From: Hamiltosporidium tvaerminnensis
Lineage: Eukaryota; Microsporidia; Dubosqiidae
Reading direction: 5' to 3'
NCBI GenBank assembly: GCA_022605425.2
Contig: CM061256.1
Coordinates: 124,001 to 188,000 of the forward strand
Length of the DNA stretch: 64,000 nt
Each line of letters opens with the position of its first letter. Within the stretch, counting starts at the first letter, position 1. Shown here piece by piece: positions 8,150-20,014 of this stretch. Under the pieces are notes generated by a model that was not told where the DNA came from, did not search any database, and saw only the letters and a program-made list of their open reading frames with translations. Made by a program: the position numbers and the translations under genes.

Positions 8150-10618
8150 CTAAAATTTATCTTCAAAACAATCATATCTAGAAATAATATTGATATTTTT
8201 AGAACGAAGGTATTCACGAAATTTTTCAAACCCCTCCTCCTTTTTAGCAACAAAACTTGATATGTAGAGTTTCAACGGTATTGCAATAAGATAATAGTGA
8301 ACGGTAGGTAAATCAAACTGATCAAGATTGAGTGATAATTCTTTAAGATTTATAAATCTTTTCAAACATTGCAGATCCTGCTCATTCAAGCTAACATGGG
8401 ATAGATATAATCTTCTTAGTGATTTTACGAATTTGCAATTTTCAAACAACTGATGAAAACTACAATTAAGCAATTTACACCTCGAAATATTTAAACTTTC
8501 CAAACATTCTAATTTTTTTATTCCTTCGAAATCAAAAATATCTAAACTTCCACGAATATAAAAAAGCGATAACATTCTTAGGCTACATTTTTCATTTATA
8601 TTTTTCAAAAAACCTTCTTTAAAGCCACAATCCGAAAATTTCAAATATTGGAGGCAATCTAGTTTACCTAAAATGCCAAAATGTTCTAAAAATTTTGAAC
8701 CATTACCTGATAAATTCAAACAAACTATTTTTGTAGACATAATATTCTGCATCTTTGATGGGCAAGTATCGTATCCAAAATAATTCAAGGTCAATGACAA
8801 TGAGTCTAAATTTTCTAATGCAAATATTTCTTCTAATTCGTACTGACTTATTCGAGATTTCACTTGTACGATTTTATTCAATGATCTATTATTTTGAAAA
8901 AAATTTCGATACATGTATTTGTCAGTTGAATGAATATTCTCTAAGTGTAAATATTTGATATTACTTTTTTTTGAAGGAAGAATATGTGATTCGCTAACTT
9001 CGTAAACACTTTTACGTTGTATAATTGTTATAAATTCCAAATTTTTCAAACTTTCGACAGTCTCTATTATATTACGATTGCTAGAATAATCAATTATGTA
9101 AACATTCAATTTTAGAGTTTGTAAATTTACAAAGCATTTTAAAGCTTGGCAAAATTCATTTGATATTTTTTCACAATGGAAGTTTACATCAAAATATAAA
9201 ACATCCCTTCTTATTTCACTTATTTTATAAAACTCGGTTATGAAATTTTTGTCTGCATAGTCCTTATCAAATTTAATTATAATTTTCTTAAACTTCGCTC
9301 TATTAAAAAAATCTGCCCACCATTTATTTTCTGTACTGACTCCATAAAAATTAATATATTCCAGTCGATCATAAAAAAATTCTCCAATAGGGGTAAAATT
9401 TAAGGATTCTGGTGTATTTACCCTATGCAACACCAATCCTTTGATCATTGTTTTATTAAGGAGTATTTTTAGTGTATCTATTGATAAGGATATACATTTT
9501 AAAGTTATGTATTCAATATTTTTTCCGATAGCAGAATCTAATTGGAGTAAAAAAGATCCATATGAGCTAGCAAAATCTGAAATTGTAATTGCTCTGAAAA
9601 TTTTTATTGAAATAGTTCGAAAAGAAAAACTAATATCAGGAATGATACAACCATAACCCCTGTTTATTACAAATGATTCTATATTCATTTCATTTAATAA
9701 AAATTTAAAGGCTTCTAGAGTATAGGGATCTTCTAATATATTTTCTAAAGTGCGAAACACTGTATAACTATTTATCAAAATATTTTTATATGGAATATTT
9801 ACATCCAAAAGTGAAACATCATACTCATCAGCAATATTTTCCATTAAAACCAAGTTATTCTCATAAAATTCACATTTCAACGTAAAATTATTTAATAAGG
9901 CTGTAATATAATATTTCATCACAGAAAATTCAATTTTACTAGAAAAATATGGACTACATATCTCTGCAAACTCTAAACATTTATTCTTTCGGTTGGTTTT
10001 ATTTCGAACGATAAATGTTTTTTCAAAAAAAGCTTGTAGGAGTTTGATTGCATATTTATCTAATATCGCTTTTAATGATCGGAATGTTTTCACCATACAT
10101 TCAAATTCATGATAATCAATTTTTTTTGGCGATTTGCGTATATCATTAGATAATCTCAGATAATAAGATATGTCAAAACCACATTTGATCACTTTACTCT
10201 TGTATTCGTTCTTTGGGGCACTTGATACTAAAAAATTGTTTAAGACTTCGAATTGAATGGGGCTATCTTTACGATAAATAAAAACGGGCCTATGGTTCTT
10301 TATATAATTTCGTATTAAATTGAATATCCCACAACAATTGTAAATTTCAACTGGTTTCTTATCCTCCAAGCTTTCGATTCGTTCTTCTTCGAAAAATAAA
10401 ATTTCAGAATTTTCATTTACTATAAGTCTATACGTAAACAAACTAGAAGTAACAGTCTGCGTAAACAAAAAAATACCCAAAATATGAATCAAATTAAAAA
10501 ACAACTTTGTACTAAAAAATTTTTTTTTCTTAAAAATCGTGCAAATAATCATGGGAAATTTTATGGGGCTGTAATTTTTTTTTTTTATAAACATAAATTT
10601 TACACCGTTCGAATCCAT
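8150..10618 (-). CDS. Secreted-type leucine-rich-repeat protein, paralog 1
   Basis: 822 residues from the ATG at 10618; ATGs at residues 9 and 23 are alternatives. A hydrophobic stretch at about 38-55 (F-F-N-L-I-H-I-L-G-I-F-L-F) looks like a late signal peptide or anchor. It is followed by the family motif N-E-N-S-E-I-L-F-F at 68-76. Next comes a block of about 90 residues (V-F-I-Y-R-K, F-E-V-L-N-N-F-L, S-Y-Y-L-R-L-S-N-D-I) shared by all five paralogs. From about residue 490 the sequence is a run of irregular LRRs of the type L-x-x-L-x-L-x-x-C, including L-E-S-L-N-I-S-R-C. Function is unknown; LRRs suggest protein binding, and the N terminus suggests export or surface display. Paralogs lie at 27.6, 40.1, 46.2 and 54.0 kb. 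Confidence 0.85.
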   Translation of the reverse strand: MDSNGVKFMFIKKKNYSPIKFPMIICTIFKKKKFFSTKLFFNLIHILGIFLFTQTVTSSLFTYRLIVNENSEILFFEEERIESLEDKKPVEIYNCCGIFNLIRNYIKNHRPVFIYRKDSPIQFEVLNNFLVSSAPKNEYKSKVIKCGFDISYYLRLSNDIRKSPKKIDYHEFECMVKTFRSLKAILDKYAIKLLQAFFEKTFIVRNKTNRKNKCLEFAEICSPYFSSKIEFSVMKYYITALLNNFTLKCEFYENNLVLMENIADEYDVSLLDVNIPYKNILINSYTVFRTLENILEDPYTLEAFKFLLNEMNIESFVINRGYGCIIPDISFSFRTISIKIFRAITISDFASSYGSFLLQLDSAIGKNIEYITLKCISLSIDTLKILLNKTMIKGLVLHRVNTPESLNFTPIGEFFYDRLEYINFYGVSTENKWWADFFNRAKFKKIIIKFDKDYADKNFITEFYKISEIRRDVLYFDVNFHCEKISNEFCQALKCFVNLQTLKLNVYIIDYSSNRNIIETVESLKNLEFITIIQRKSVYEVSESHILPSKKSNIKYLHLENIHSTDKYMYRNFFQNNRSLNKIVQVKSRISQYELEEIFALENLDSLSLTLNYFGYDTCPSKMQNIMSTKIVCLNLSGNGSKFLEHFGILGKLDCLQYLKFSDCGFKEGFLKNINEKCSLRMLSLFYIRGSLDIFDFEGIKKLECLESLNISRCKLLNCSFHQLFENCKFVKSLRRLYLSHVSLNEQDLQCLKRFINLKELSLNLDQFDLPTVHYYLIAIPLKLYISSFVAKKEEGFEKFREYLRSKNINIISRYDCFEDKF

Positions 10619-10904
10619 GCGTAAACAAATATTTATCTTTGAAATTTTCAGTTAAGAGTTAATAAACCCCATGTCTAATAGAATTCCTGTTATCTCCAAT
10701 ACTCATTTAATTTATATAACCCCTTTCATTATTTACACCCTCTTATTCCCGTTTCAGAGGTTCTATTTATTTTACGCTGTTGTTATAATCTCCTAAATCC
10801 ATATTTTTTGTTCTTTTTCACTACCCATACCATCATAATAATTGTTCTATTCATCTATCTGTATAAAAATAAATGTATGTGTGTGTTTAAATACTGTAAG
10901 TAAA

Positions 10905-11219
10905 GGGTGTTATTTTCTTTAAAAAAAGGTAAATTTTTTTATAAACCGGTATTATTTTAATTACGGCTGTAGATTAACTAAAGAGTTTATTATGGAATTT
11001 TTATTCAAAGGTATTAATTAATATCAGTTGGTTCTTTAAAACTTGTTAGTAGAAGGGGTAGTATATTAACGGGTGTTAATGTGAAATACTGATTTAAAGG
11101 GTGGTACTAATTTATATTAGGTTAACGGGTTGATAAGAGATTGTTCAATATTAAAGGGGTTTAGTCATAAGAAGAATTATGTAATAGGGTGTTATTTGAA
11201 AGTCTAATAGGGTAAAGGG
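10905..11219 (+). other. Tract of phased GGG runs on one strand
   Basis: GGG or GGGG runs occur at 10905, 11055, 11071, 11099, 11127, 11156, 11187, 11210 and 11217. From 11071 to 11187 the spacing is a regular 28-31 bases. The sequence between the runs is not well conserved. The plus strand shows C runs instead at 10667-10750. Confidence 0.5.
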
Positions 11220-11835
11220 TATTAATAATATACAATTAGTATCAAAGAAGTGATTATCTATTCCCACACATTTCAAAAGTTCCAAAGGATGAACCATTTT
11301 AAAGTCGAATTTTGTTAAGTCTCACCTTTGGAAAGACAATAAAACGCACAAGATTAAACGCTGCAGTGTGTAGAATAGCTTTGATTAAAACGTGCTTTCC
11401 ACATGAAAACTCTATGTAGCCACTTTGCTGTGAAAATCTCTTCTGTTTTCATGTAAATACCAGAACAAAATCAGAAGATATTAATGTTCAAAAGCACACA
11501 AAAAAATAAATAAACACTATTCAAATTAATAAACTAATGTTTTTTTTTTGTTTTTATTAAGCTTGAATCTGCTTTCTTTTATTATCGTAGTATCATGCAG
11601 CTTGTAAGCTAGTATTCGAGAATATAAATGTATTAAAATAAACTAAAATTATATAATTTTTTTCCAATCTTTTTTTTTAAAAGAAATTTGTTTCAATTTA
11701 TTGATCACTTCAAAGTGAACAGGATATATAGACCTCAAAATGAGTTGCATCTAATTCTATAAAGAAAAAATATTTATTTATAGCTTTGGCTCCTTCTATT
11801 TCTTTTCATGAAAATTTTCATGTCATATATAACTC

Positions 11836-12060
11836 AATCGGTGAAGAGAGGATATCAACATTAAAAATCATTTAGTTTGAAAATTGTGAGTGCAAGTGCT
11901 GAAATCATTGTTTCTATTTTGGTGGAATATAAACCACGCGGGATCTATAGGCGAATCTCTTATAATTTCGAGTTACAGCAGATTTAAAGGAGCAAAGAAG
12001 AACTTCTATTTGTTTATCTTAGAAACAGAGAGGAAAAAGCAATATTTGTTTGAAACTATA
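11836..12060 (+). mobile_element. SINE-like repeat, subfamily 2 copy
   Basis: The head gtgaagagaggat and the segments ttggtggaatataaaccac and ggatctatagg match the copies at 39050-39262 (minus) and 60243-60470. The head also aligns to the ~730-bp family. The 72-codon frame through it is a remnant, not a supportable gene. Confidence 0.65.
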
Positions 12061-12840
12061 GCTTATCTTTCAATTTCTGTAAATTTATTTTTTTTACCAC
12101 CTATTTAGAATTATTTATAGCATTTTTAGTGCTGGAATAATAAGTAGTGTAATCACTATCGAAAGTTCTTACATTTACTCCATTTATTTCTCTGATAATA
12201 TCTAGTTTTATTATTTATTTTTAACTTATTTCATAAAAAAAGACCACATGAAATTTTTTCACTAGCAGGCTAACTTTTTTCCTATTATATTTTTCTTATT
12301 TGTCTCGTAGAATTTAGATTTTTTACATTTATTAAGCAGGGAATAATAGAAGCGACAAATTGCTTTTTGTACAATGCATTGTCTGTCATATGACAAATAA
12401 ATTATTAAATGCCAGTAAAAACATTCAGATGATTAAATACAACTCGTTTTCAATCTTCGTCTAGCGATTTCATTTGCTCATTTTATCTTTTATTAGGATC
12501 CAAAGAGCAGGCCTTCCTTGTGAATAATCATAACATTTAGCCTGTGAAAGAGAATTTCACATTTGATTTTGTCGTATTGTTTTCACCAAGACACTAATTT
12601 TTAAAAATATGTTTTTTTGAATCTTTGATCGAATGTGATGTTGATATTTATTTTAAAGCACTGGTTACGTTAGGTAAATAGTAAAACGCACCAATAATTT
12701 GGCGAAGTTAGTCATTATATTAGTGTGATCAAATATATACTTGATCCATGGAAAAGCTCGGCATTTTCTTGATGTTATTTTGACATTCTTTCGTTATTTA
12801 CAAACAAATAATTTTTGAGAGATCGCCCGGTTCTTATATA

Positions 12841-12915
12841 CTTATTTGCTTTGAAAATAACATATACAATAATATGATATTATTTGCTTTTAAAAATAAC
12901 ATATACTATAGTATG
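12841..12915 (+). repeat. Direct duplication of about 37 bp
   Basis: Two adjacent copies of ttatttgctttnaaaataac followed by atatac and a tatga ending, at 12842-12878 and 12879-12915. They differ at a few positions. Confidence 0.75.
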
Positions 12916-14384
12916 AAAATATTAGCAAAATAATTATTTCACCTGTCTGCAATAGGTAAATTTTTTTGCTGTTTCTGTTATACAACCAATCAAAGTAGTT
13001 GTATTTTAATGATTTTCGCATTATAATCACAATTTCGACTCAAAGAATATTCTAAAAAATATATTTCGCGCAGCTAATCGAAAAATATATTTACTTCTTT
13101 ATTATTGAGAATAATTCTTTAAAATATTCAAATATGATATTTACTTTTAATTTCATTTTGTTGACATATCACAATGCTTTTAAAGATGTATTATTTATAT
13201 ATTTGTTACCAATTGATGCTTTTTGAAATTGAAAATAAAAAAATAAATCTCCAAGATTTTTTTATCTTAGTATAGATATTTGTAAGATTTTTTCGGCTTT
13301 TATAATATATTTTTTTACCTGATAAGCATACCAAAAGTTAGATGCAAAAAAAACAGAAAATTAAGACTGAGGTAGAAAAGAAAACTCTCGGGTTTTCTAA
13401 AGTAAAATACTTACTTTCATCTGTTCAAAAATTTTTAATTAAATGAGAATGGAAATGAATAATAGAGATGAATGATACAAAGACAGATTTTATATACATT
13501 GTTACAACAAATTCTTGCTATAATTTTTCAAAAAAGAAATAGAAAATACAAAAAACATTATTATTGGTATTTCTTTCTATAATATTTTCAATATTTATAA
13601 TCAAAAAGTAACAAACAAAGTTTTACATATATTATTGTTGTTTTTAATGCCATATTTTTAGTATGTAGATTTAGAAATAAATGTTCATAATAATATTTTA
13701 ATTTATTTAGATTATGACTTATTTATTTTGCTAATTTACTGTTAAAGCATTTTTAATAATTCTTCTTGAATTTGGTTTAAATTTTGTATTTGAAATTTAT
13801 TTTCTAGAATTCGATAATAATAGTTGGTTTCGAGAAAAAGATAATTTTCATCTGGGTTTTTGTAAAAATTCTATTCATTTTACTAAATGTATAAATTTGT
13901 TTATTGTTAATTCAAATATCCAAGCTTCGAATAAAAATTGTATCTTGTATAATTATATCCTTTTTAAGACATATTTTAGGATTAAATATGAAAAATGATA
14001 TTACAATATTTAAAATATATTTAGGTTAGAGATATGTAATAATAAATCAAGCCAAAAATTTGTAATTATAACTGAAATTTATGTAAATTGTATTTTACTG
14101 TAAAAAAACAAGTATATTTGCGAGAATATAAAAAAAATTCCTCATGAATAGATTTTATAAAAGCTTTTATTCCGTGTAAATTAAAGATTTTGACAAAAAT
14201 TTTCTAGACTCATAGCAATTTCATTTATTTATTTATTATTTTATTCTTTAGAACAAAGGAGGGTAAACAATCTATTATTTTGATTTCCTTGGAATATTTG
14301 TTAAATTATTTACACTTGTATAGATAAATGAAAAATTTTTGAATATTTTTTTAAATCTATTTTTTTCCAAAATACCTTTAATTC

Positions 14385-14780
14385 ATGTATACAGAAATTG
14401 AACCTCCGAAAATAAAAAGGAGAAAACTTTCAGTTACAGAGAATAATATCAACTTTCAAAGATCACGAAGCAACAGTTTAGGAACAAATGAAAATTATAT
14501 ATTTGATAGAAACAAATTAGAAGAACCTTTAGTGATTAAATTTGGTACAAAGAAATTCCTAAGTGGGAAAGGTGAATATTTCCTTCTATTGGTAAAACAT
14601 GTTTTGAAACTAAATAGATCAATTGATCTATCTAAATATAAAAGGTTTTCTAGGTGTTTGTTACATGTTAAAGCCGTGAATCCACCAAAGAATGAACATT
14701 GGAATGATTTTATAGCATTTCTTGTAAAAGAAGAAATTATAGAAAGAATTTCATCAGGAAAATTCAGAATAATTAAGTAA
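14385..14780 (+). CDS. Small hypothetical basic protein
   Basis: 131 residues from the ATG at 14385. The N terminus has a K-I-K-R-R-K-L cluster resembling a nuclear localisation signal, followed by a Ser/Asn-rich linker. The C-terminal ~80 residues are well-ordered in appearance: a helix-rich stretch (Y-F-L-L-L-V-K-H-V-L-K-L) and a closing segment (F-L-V-K-E-E-I-I-E-R-I, then G-K-F-R-I-I) that looks like the end of a small winged-helix fold. No signal peptide or membrane segment is present. The coding signal (mixed composition, non-repetitive, clean ATG and stop) is better than in surrounding frames. I do not recognise the family. A role in nuclear DNA or RNA binding is a guess from the basic motif only. 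Confidence 0.6.
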   Translation: MYTEIEPPKIKRRKLSVTENNINFQRSRSNSLGTNENYIFDRNKLEEPLVIKFGTKKFLSGKGEYFLLLVKHVLKLNRSIDLSKYKRFSRCLLHVKAVNPPKNEHWNDFIAFLVKEEIIERISSGKFRIIK

Positions 14781-14978
14781 TAAATTTTTTTTATTTTTTT
14801 TTATATTCTATAATATTTTGATAGAAAATAACGAATGCTTTTACTATTTTTTTTTTAAAAAAGTTGTGACAAAAAGCTATTAATAATATGTTTTTGTACT
14901 AAGTATCTTGATTATTATCACAAAAATATAGAAATATTTAGAATAAATATGTTTGATATTGTAAAATAATTTGTTGAA

Positions 14979-15632
14979 TGTGAAGTTAACCACATTATGA
15001 AGCATTCGTTTGGAGATGAGTATGTTAAACAGTGTAGAAGTCATTGCTGGTATTTTTGCTAGAATGATAACCGAACTAAATTTTCGATTGTTAAAAAAGA
15101 ATTTATTTGATGTGGAAAGAAAGTCTACAAATTTGTCTCTGGTTTTTATGCAACCAGATGAAAAATCTTGGTTGAATCTGTATGTGACCGCATTTAAATG
15201 GATGACAAACTGGTTTTTCTTACTTAGATTTAAAGACTTAGCGTTTAAAGGGTTGAAAAAATGTAAAGTTTAAAAGGCTGACATTGTAAGAACGAGTTAT
15301 GTTGATGTTATAATATTGCAACGTCCAGATGAAACCATAAAAGTCACTGATATACCTTAGGTAGAAATTTATGAACTTCTCAATGAGTAGAGTAAGTCAG
15401 AATATTATTGATCTTGGAAGACCCAGAGCGTGTCCGTCCACCGATTTCATTTTAGCCAACATACAACAACGAACCTTGTTCTCTGTCTCGCGAATTAAAT
15501 GAATTTCACATCTCTTTTATTAGCAAAGATTTAGACTGAAATTATCGTAGGGTAGAATTATAGAGCATCAGAGGAGATGTTAGCTAAATGCCATCTAGAA
15601 TCGCGATATAGTAAGGAAAAAAACGTACCTCT
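14979..15632 (+). mobile_element. Decayed copy of the SINE-like repeat
   Basis: It aligns from the head (gttaaccacatt) through gtagagtaagt and the tail region to the copy at 16858-17584, with heavy divergence. The 87-codon frame at 15010-15273 lies wholly inside this alignment and is not a gene. Confidence 0.65.
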
Positions 15633-16857
15633 ATTTACTTTTATAAAAAAATATGGTTTAAATATAAACTAATATGTTCTACAAAAATATTTTTAACGTG
15701 TAAAAATATTTTAAAACTTTTTATTCAGACATAAAATAGAAATACCTAAAGGCCTAGCACCAATTAATATGGCTAAACCGCAATTCATGGTTTTAAATTT
15801 TAATAATTGAATCCATACTATTGAATCTTAAGACAGCCTAGTCAAGATATCGTAATTAACTTCACAAGAGCTAACATAAACATCGTTTTTTACATGTTTT
15901 TTCCTTCAATAAAAAAGGTTGTATGAAGCTTATATTATATCCAGCTAAAAGATAATGCCCACGGATACTTAGAGAAAACGGCCGAGATATAATTTATTTA
16001 TGGAGCATTTTATCAACCCTAGGTAAAGAATATTTCTATAAATAAAGCTGGTTGCTTTCCTTGTAGTCTCGCGTTATGCTTATAAGCTTTAAAAATAGCA
16101 TTAATCATGTATGAACTTCCTTTAAATACATAACGAAGAAACGTAGTCACAAAATAAGTTTGTTTGACTAATATATAAATTATATTTAAAAAACCAATGT
16201 TGAAATTCAAAAGAATATCTTCTTTTATTATTCTATGCAATTACGACAGGAATATTTTATACTTCAAAAAATCAATAAATCGAACGCAAAACATGCAAAT
16301 AAATGTCCTGCCTTGTATTTATATATTGTAAAAAAATGCAAAATGGTTTTAGAATCTGATCGTAGAGGTTCTCTTATATGTAAAAGGCAGTATTTAAACA
16401 TCTATTGAATCTCAAATTATAAAGATAAAAAAATATCTAAAGTTTAAACGTATGATTACTCTTGCTAACTTTCATCAAATAGATATAAAGAATTCATTCT
16501 ACCATTTTTTACTCCAAATTTAATCTTTTCTTTCATATTAAGGTTTCACAGATTTTTTGAGGGAATAAATCCGAAAATTATCTTTTTACAAACTAATAAA
16601 TTTAAATTTTTACTTAATATTAAACTATATTTAAAAACAGGTAAAAATACTTTAGCATCAAATAAAAAAATTTTCAATTAACTTATATCATTAAATGATT
16701 AAGAAACAGGTTTAAATATATAAAATAACTATATTTTTTCAAATATATGAAAATTGGTTAAAAAAAATACATCTCAATACGAAAATAAAGAGATTTTTGC
16801 TTTTATACAGTATTAAATCTTCTGTTATTTAGAATATAAATATATATAAGGTTCTTT

Positions 16858-17584
16858 GTGGAGGGAGGATAACCTTATAAAAAACTTTCTGCTTGGCAAT
16901 GTGTGTGTGAAACTGGTGTGAAGATCATTGTTTGGATTTTTAGTGGGAATACAACCACACTACATCTTCGGTTGTTATCATGGGAGTTGTTATGAGGAGG
17001 AGAGGTCTAAGAAATAGAGAAACTTTTTCTACAAATTTATTTGTAGTTTTTTATGTAACCAGATTGCAGACCGCAGCTGAACATGTAGGTAATTGCCATG
17101 TAAAAGCATGGAAATCTAGCCTTGCTCACTCGGGTTAGAAGACTTGGCGCCTGGGAGATACAAAACAAAAAACCTATTAAAGCCAGGAAAGCTAAGTAGC
17201 ATGTTATACCTGTTGGTATGACATTGCACTGTCTAGGTGGACCCCATGTAAGTCTCTGAAATATATCTTAGCTAGAAGTTTATTGGGTTCCGAAAGTGTA
17301 GAGTAAGTGGGAATGCTGCATAGTCTTGGGGGAGCCCAGGGGGAGCTTCGGCCTTCGATCACACTCCATGCAACGGACATTAACGAACTCGGGCAACTGC
17401 CTCGCCTATTAATTAGGTTCTACACACCTGGTAGATGAAAGTCTTTGGGACGTAGGTATCGCAGGGGTTACCGATGGAGTGTTGGGGTAGCAGTCATTTA
17501 TGTTAAACCTAGAACTGCGTTAATGTCATAAAAACAAATATAACACTTGCTACTATTTAAAAAGATGTGATACTTTTAAATGAA
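16858..17584 (+). mobile_element. SINE-like repeat, well-preserved copy A
   Basis: About 727 bp from gtggagggaggataacc to tacttttaaatga. It is nearly identical over long stretches to the minus-strand copy at 49920-50650. Internal features are the hairpin ccatgtaaaagcatgg and a G-rich segment (ttgggggagcccaggggg). No long open frame is present. It is the first of two head-to-tail copies 224 bp apart. No clear target-site duplication was found. Confidence 0.85.
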
Positions 17585-17808
17585 GTCAATTATTTCTTAA
17601 TAAATATATAAAATTACTTTTTCTAATTTAATGAGTGTTTCTATCAAAACATTCTTTTTTATTTTCAAATCAGATTCTAAAAAATTTCTGAAATGAACTT
17701 CTTTTTGATTTTTTTAAACTATATATTATATATTTACATTTCTACTAATATGGTAAAAATCGTAGAAAAAAAATTTAAAAGGAATAAATTTATGTTAAAA
17801 TTTTAATA

Positions 17809-18525
17809 GTGGAGGGAGGATAACCGCATAAAAAACTTTCTGCTTGGCAATGAGTGTGTGAAATTAGTGTGAAAATCATTATTTCTATTTTTTGTGGAAT
17901 CAAATCAAACTGCATTTTGAGTGGTCAATGGAATTCGTATAAGGAGGGTAAGGTCTACGAAATAGCTCAGCTTTTTCTATATATTTATTTGTAGTTTTTT
18001 ATGTAACTAGATTGTAGACTGCAGATGAACATGTAGGTAATTGCCATGTAAGAGCATGGAAACCTAGCCCTGCTCACTCGCGTTAGAAGACTTAGTGCCT
18101 GTGAGATATAAAAAAAACTTTTTAAATCCGGCAGAGCTAAATGGCAAGTTATATATGTTAATATGACATTGCACTGTCTAAGTAGACACCAAGTAAGTCT
18201 CTACAATTATCTTGGCTAGAAGTTTATTAAGTTCAAAAAGTGTAGAGTAAGTAGGAATGCTGTATAGTCTTGAAGAGAGCCAGGGGAGGCCTCGGCCTTC
18301 GATCTCACTTCATGCAACGGAAAATTAACGAACTAGGCAACTGTCTCCCCCATTAATTAGGATCTACACGGTTTTTAAATAAAAGGCTTTGGAATGATGG
18401 TATCCTAGAAGATGCTGATGAAGTGTTAGAAGCAGTTAGATGTAAAATCTAGAACTGCGTTAATTTAAATAAAACAATATGTAACTTGCTTCTGTTTTAA
18501 ATATATGTTATGTTTTTAAATAAAA
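17809..18525 (+). mobile_element. SINE-like repeat, copy B
   Basis: About 717 bp, starting gtggagggaggataacc and ending tttttaaataaaa. It is more diverged than copy A. It has the same noncoding layout and orientation. No clear target-site duplication was found. Confidence 0.85.
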
Positions 18526-19380
18526 GCTATATTTTTTTTATTTTATTGGCTTTTTATATATTATTTCTATTGTTGCTAATCGATTACTCGCCAAATTTCC
18601 TAAAATACTCTTTACCGCCAAAAAACGCATTAATACATTAATTTTTCAAATCCACTCATCTTAATTACACGCAGAAAAGTTCTTGAATTGCTTGATCATT
18701 AACCAATGGTAAATAAAAAAAAGGGTTGGATGTATTTTGAAATACACATTTAATATTTTTTTACATTTTTTGGAAACAGAGTTTACTAAGTCTAACAAAT
18801 ATAGAAAGTGAGTTAGAATCTTTTTTATTAAAGGTTGTTTTTTAAATTACTATTTATAACAAGGTGTAACACTAGATTGCTATAAAACATGTGGTAACTA
18901 TAAGAATATATTGTATATCGGTCTATGACATAAAAACGTAAAAGCTATTTATCATGATTTGGAACACATGTAAAAACTAATTTTAAAACATATAAATAGC
19001 AATGCCATAAACAAGTAGAAATATACAAATGATAAAATGGTTTTTATAAACTAAACGCGATTCTAACTAAAAAAGATGAAAACATGACAAATCATTTATA
19101 TAAATGATAAAAAAATATTATAAAACTTAAAATAAATAGAGGCATTTTGAATGCAAAAAATATGATATGAAAAAACCGGTAAAACATTAAATAGGAGGGT
19201 AAGAAATAACGTCAATAAGCCAAGATTGAACTAATTATATGTTTAATTCTAAAGATCTTTATTTTAATCTATGATAGATAAATTTAAATAATATTCTTAA
19301 AGTTTGAGTTTATTTTTTGTATCAATCTAAAGAAAATTTATTTAAATAAAAATATTAATCTAATCTTATATATCTATATT

Positions 19381-19616
19381 AGCTGTTCTTAACCGGAGAT
19401 GCAGGAAGGTATTTTAAAGGTGCGGGAAGGTATTTTTTAGCGTGCGACAGAAGCCCCTGTCAAAAGCTTGAGCTGATACCGAGATATACAATATGTATAT
19501 TTTTTAAAATTAACAACTAATTTGCAAAAGACCGAAACACTTTTTACTTGGGGGTTCGGAGACCGATTTTCAGATTCAAAGAGGTGCGGCTTACTTAAAA
19601 GGCTAAGAACGACTAC
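19381..19616 (+). mobile_element. Non-autonomous hAT-like MITE (236 bp)
   Basis: The left end agctgttcttaacc and the right end ggctaagaacgactac form imperfect terminal inverted repeats around GTTCTTA(A/G)CC, a well-known hAT-type end. They are flanked by a perfect 8-bp duplication tctatatt at 19373-19380 and 19617-19624, the size hAT transposases make. The interior is G+C-richer than the flanks and has no reading frame for a transposase. Confidence 0.72.
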
Positions 19617-20014
19617 TCTATATTTATATGTTTATCTGAAATAGCTTATTTATATGTTTTAATTATAATTATCGATTTATATAAATTATATAGCCTTCTA
19701 GAAATGTAGTTTTTGTAAATATATTATTTTTACACGATATTTAAAAATAGTAACAGATACATTTCATTTAATAAAATAACGAATTGAATTGGTTATTTAT
19801 AAATATATTTTATTTATTCAAAGAACGAGTTTAATTGGTCGATGAATCGGAAATAGAAATATTATTATTGGTTAAATTATTTTATTTAATTTAAATATTG
19901 AAAATAATTTGTTTATTAAACCATAAATTTCTATATGAAAGTAAATAATTGAATTTAATTTATTTTTAAAAAGTATTAAATGTTTTTTTTTGTAAAAGGA
20001 GTATCAAAATAAGA

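Larger units (their letters stand above)
10619..14384. other. Gene-free spacer
   Basis: This holds a phased G-run tract (10905-11219), a subfamily-2 repeat copy (11836-12060) and a short direct duplication (12841-12915). The rest is A+T-rich with no supportable gene. Confidence 0.5.
14781..20014. other. Repeat-rich spacer upstream of trehalase
   Basis: This contains a decayed SINE-like copy (14979-15632), two well-preserved copies in head-to-tail order (16858-17584 and 17809-18525) and a hAT-like MITE (19381-19616). No supportable gene was found. Confidence 0.55.

Noticed and set aside
7933-8253. 106-codon minus-strand frame overlapping the end of LRR gene 1
   Set aside because: It overlaps the LRR frame in another phase and is low complexity, so it is a shadow.
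10600-10616. gttcgaatcc, resembling a tRNA T-loop
   Set aside because: The flanking bases do not pair as a T stem and no acceptor, D or anticodon arm could be drawn.
15010-15273. 87-codon frame starting at ATG
   Set aside because: It lies entirely within a decayed SINE-like repeat and has no counterpart in better-preserved copies.
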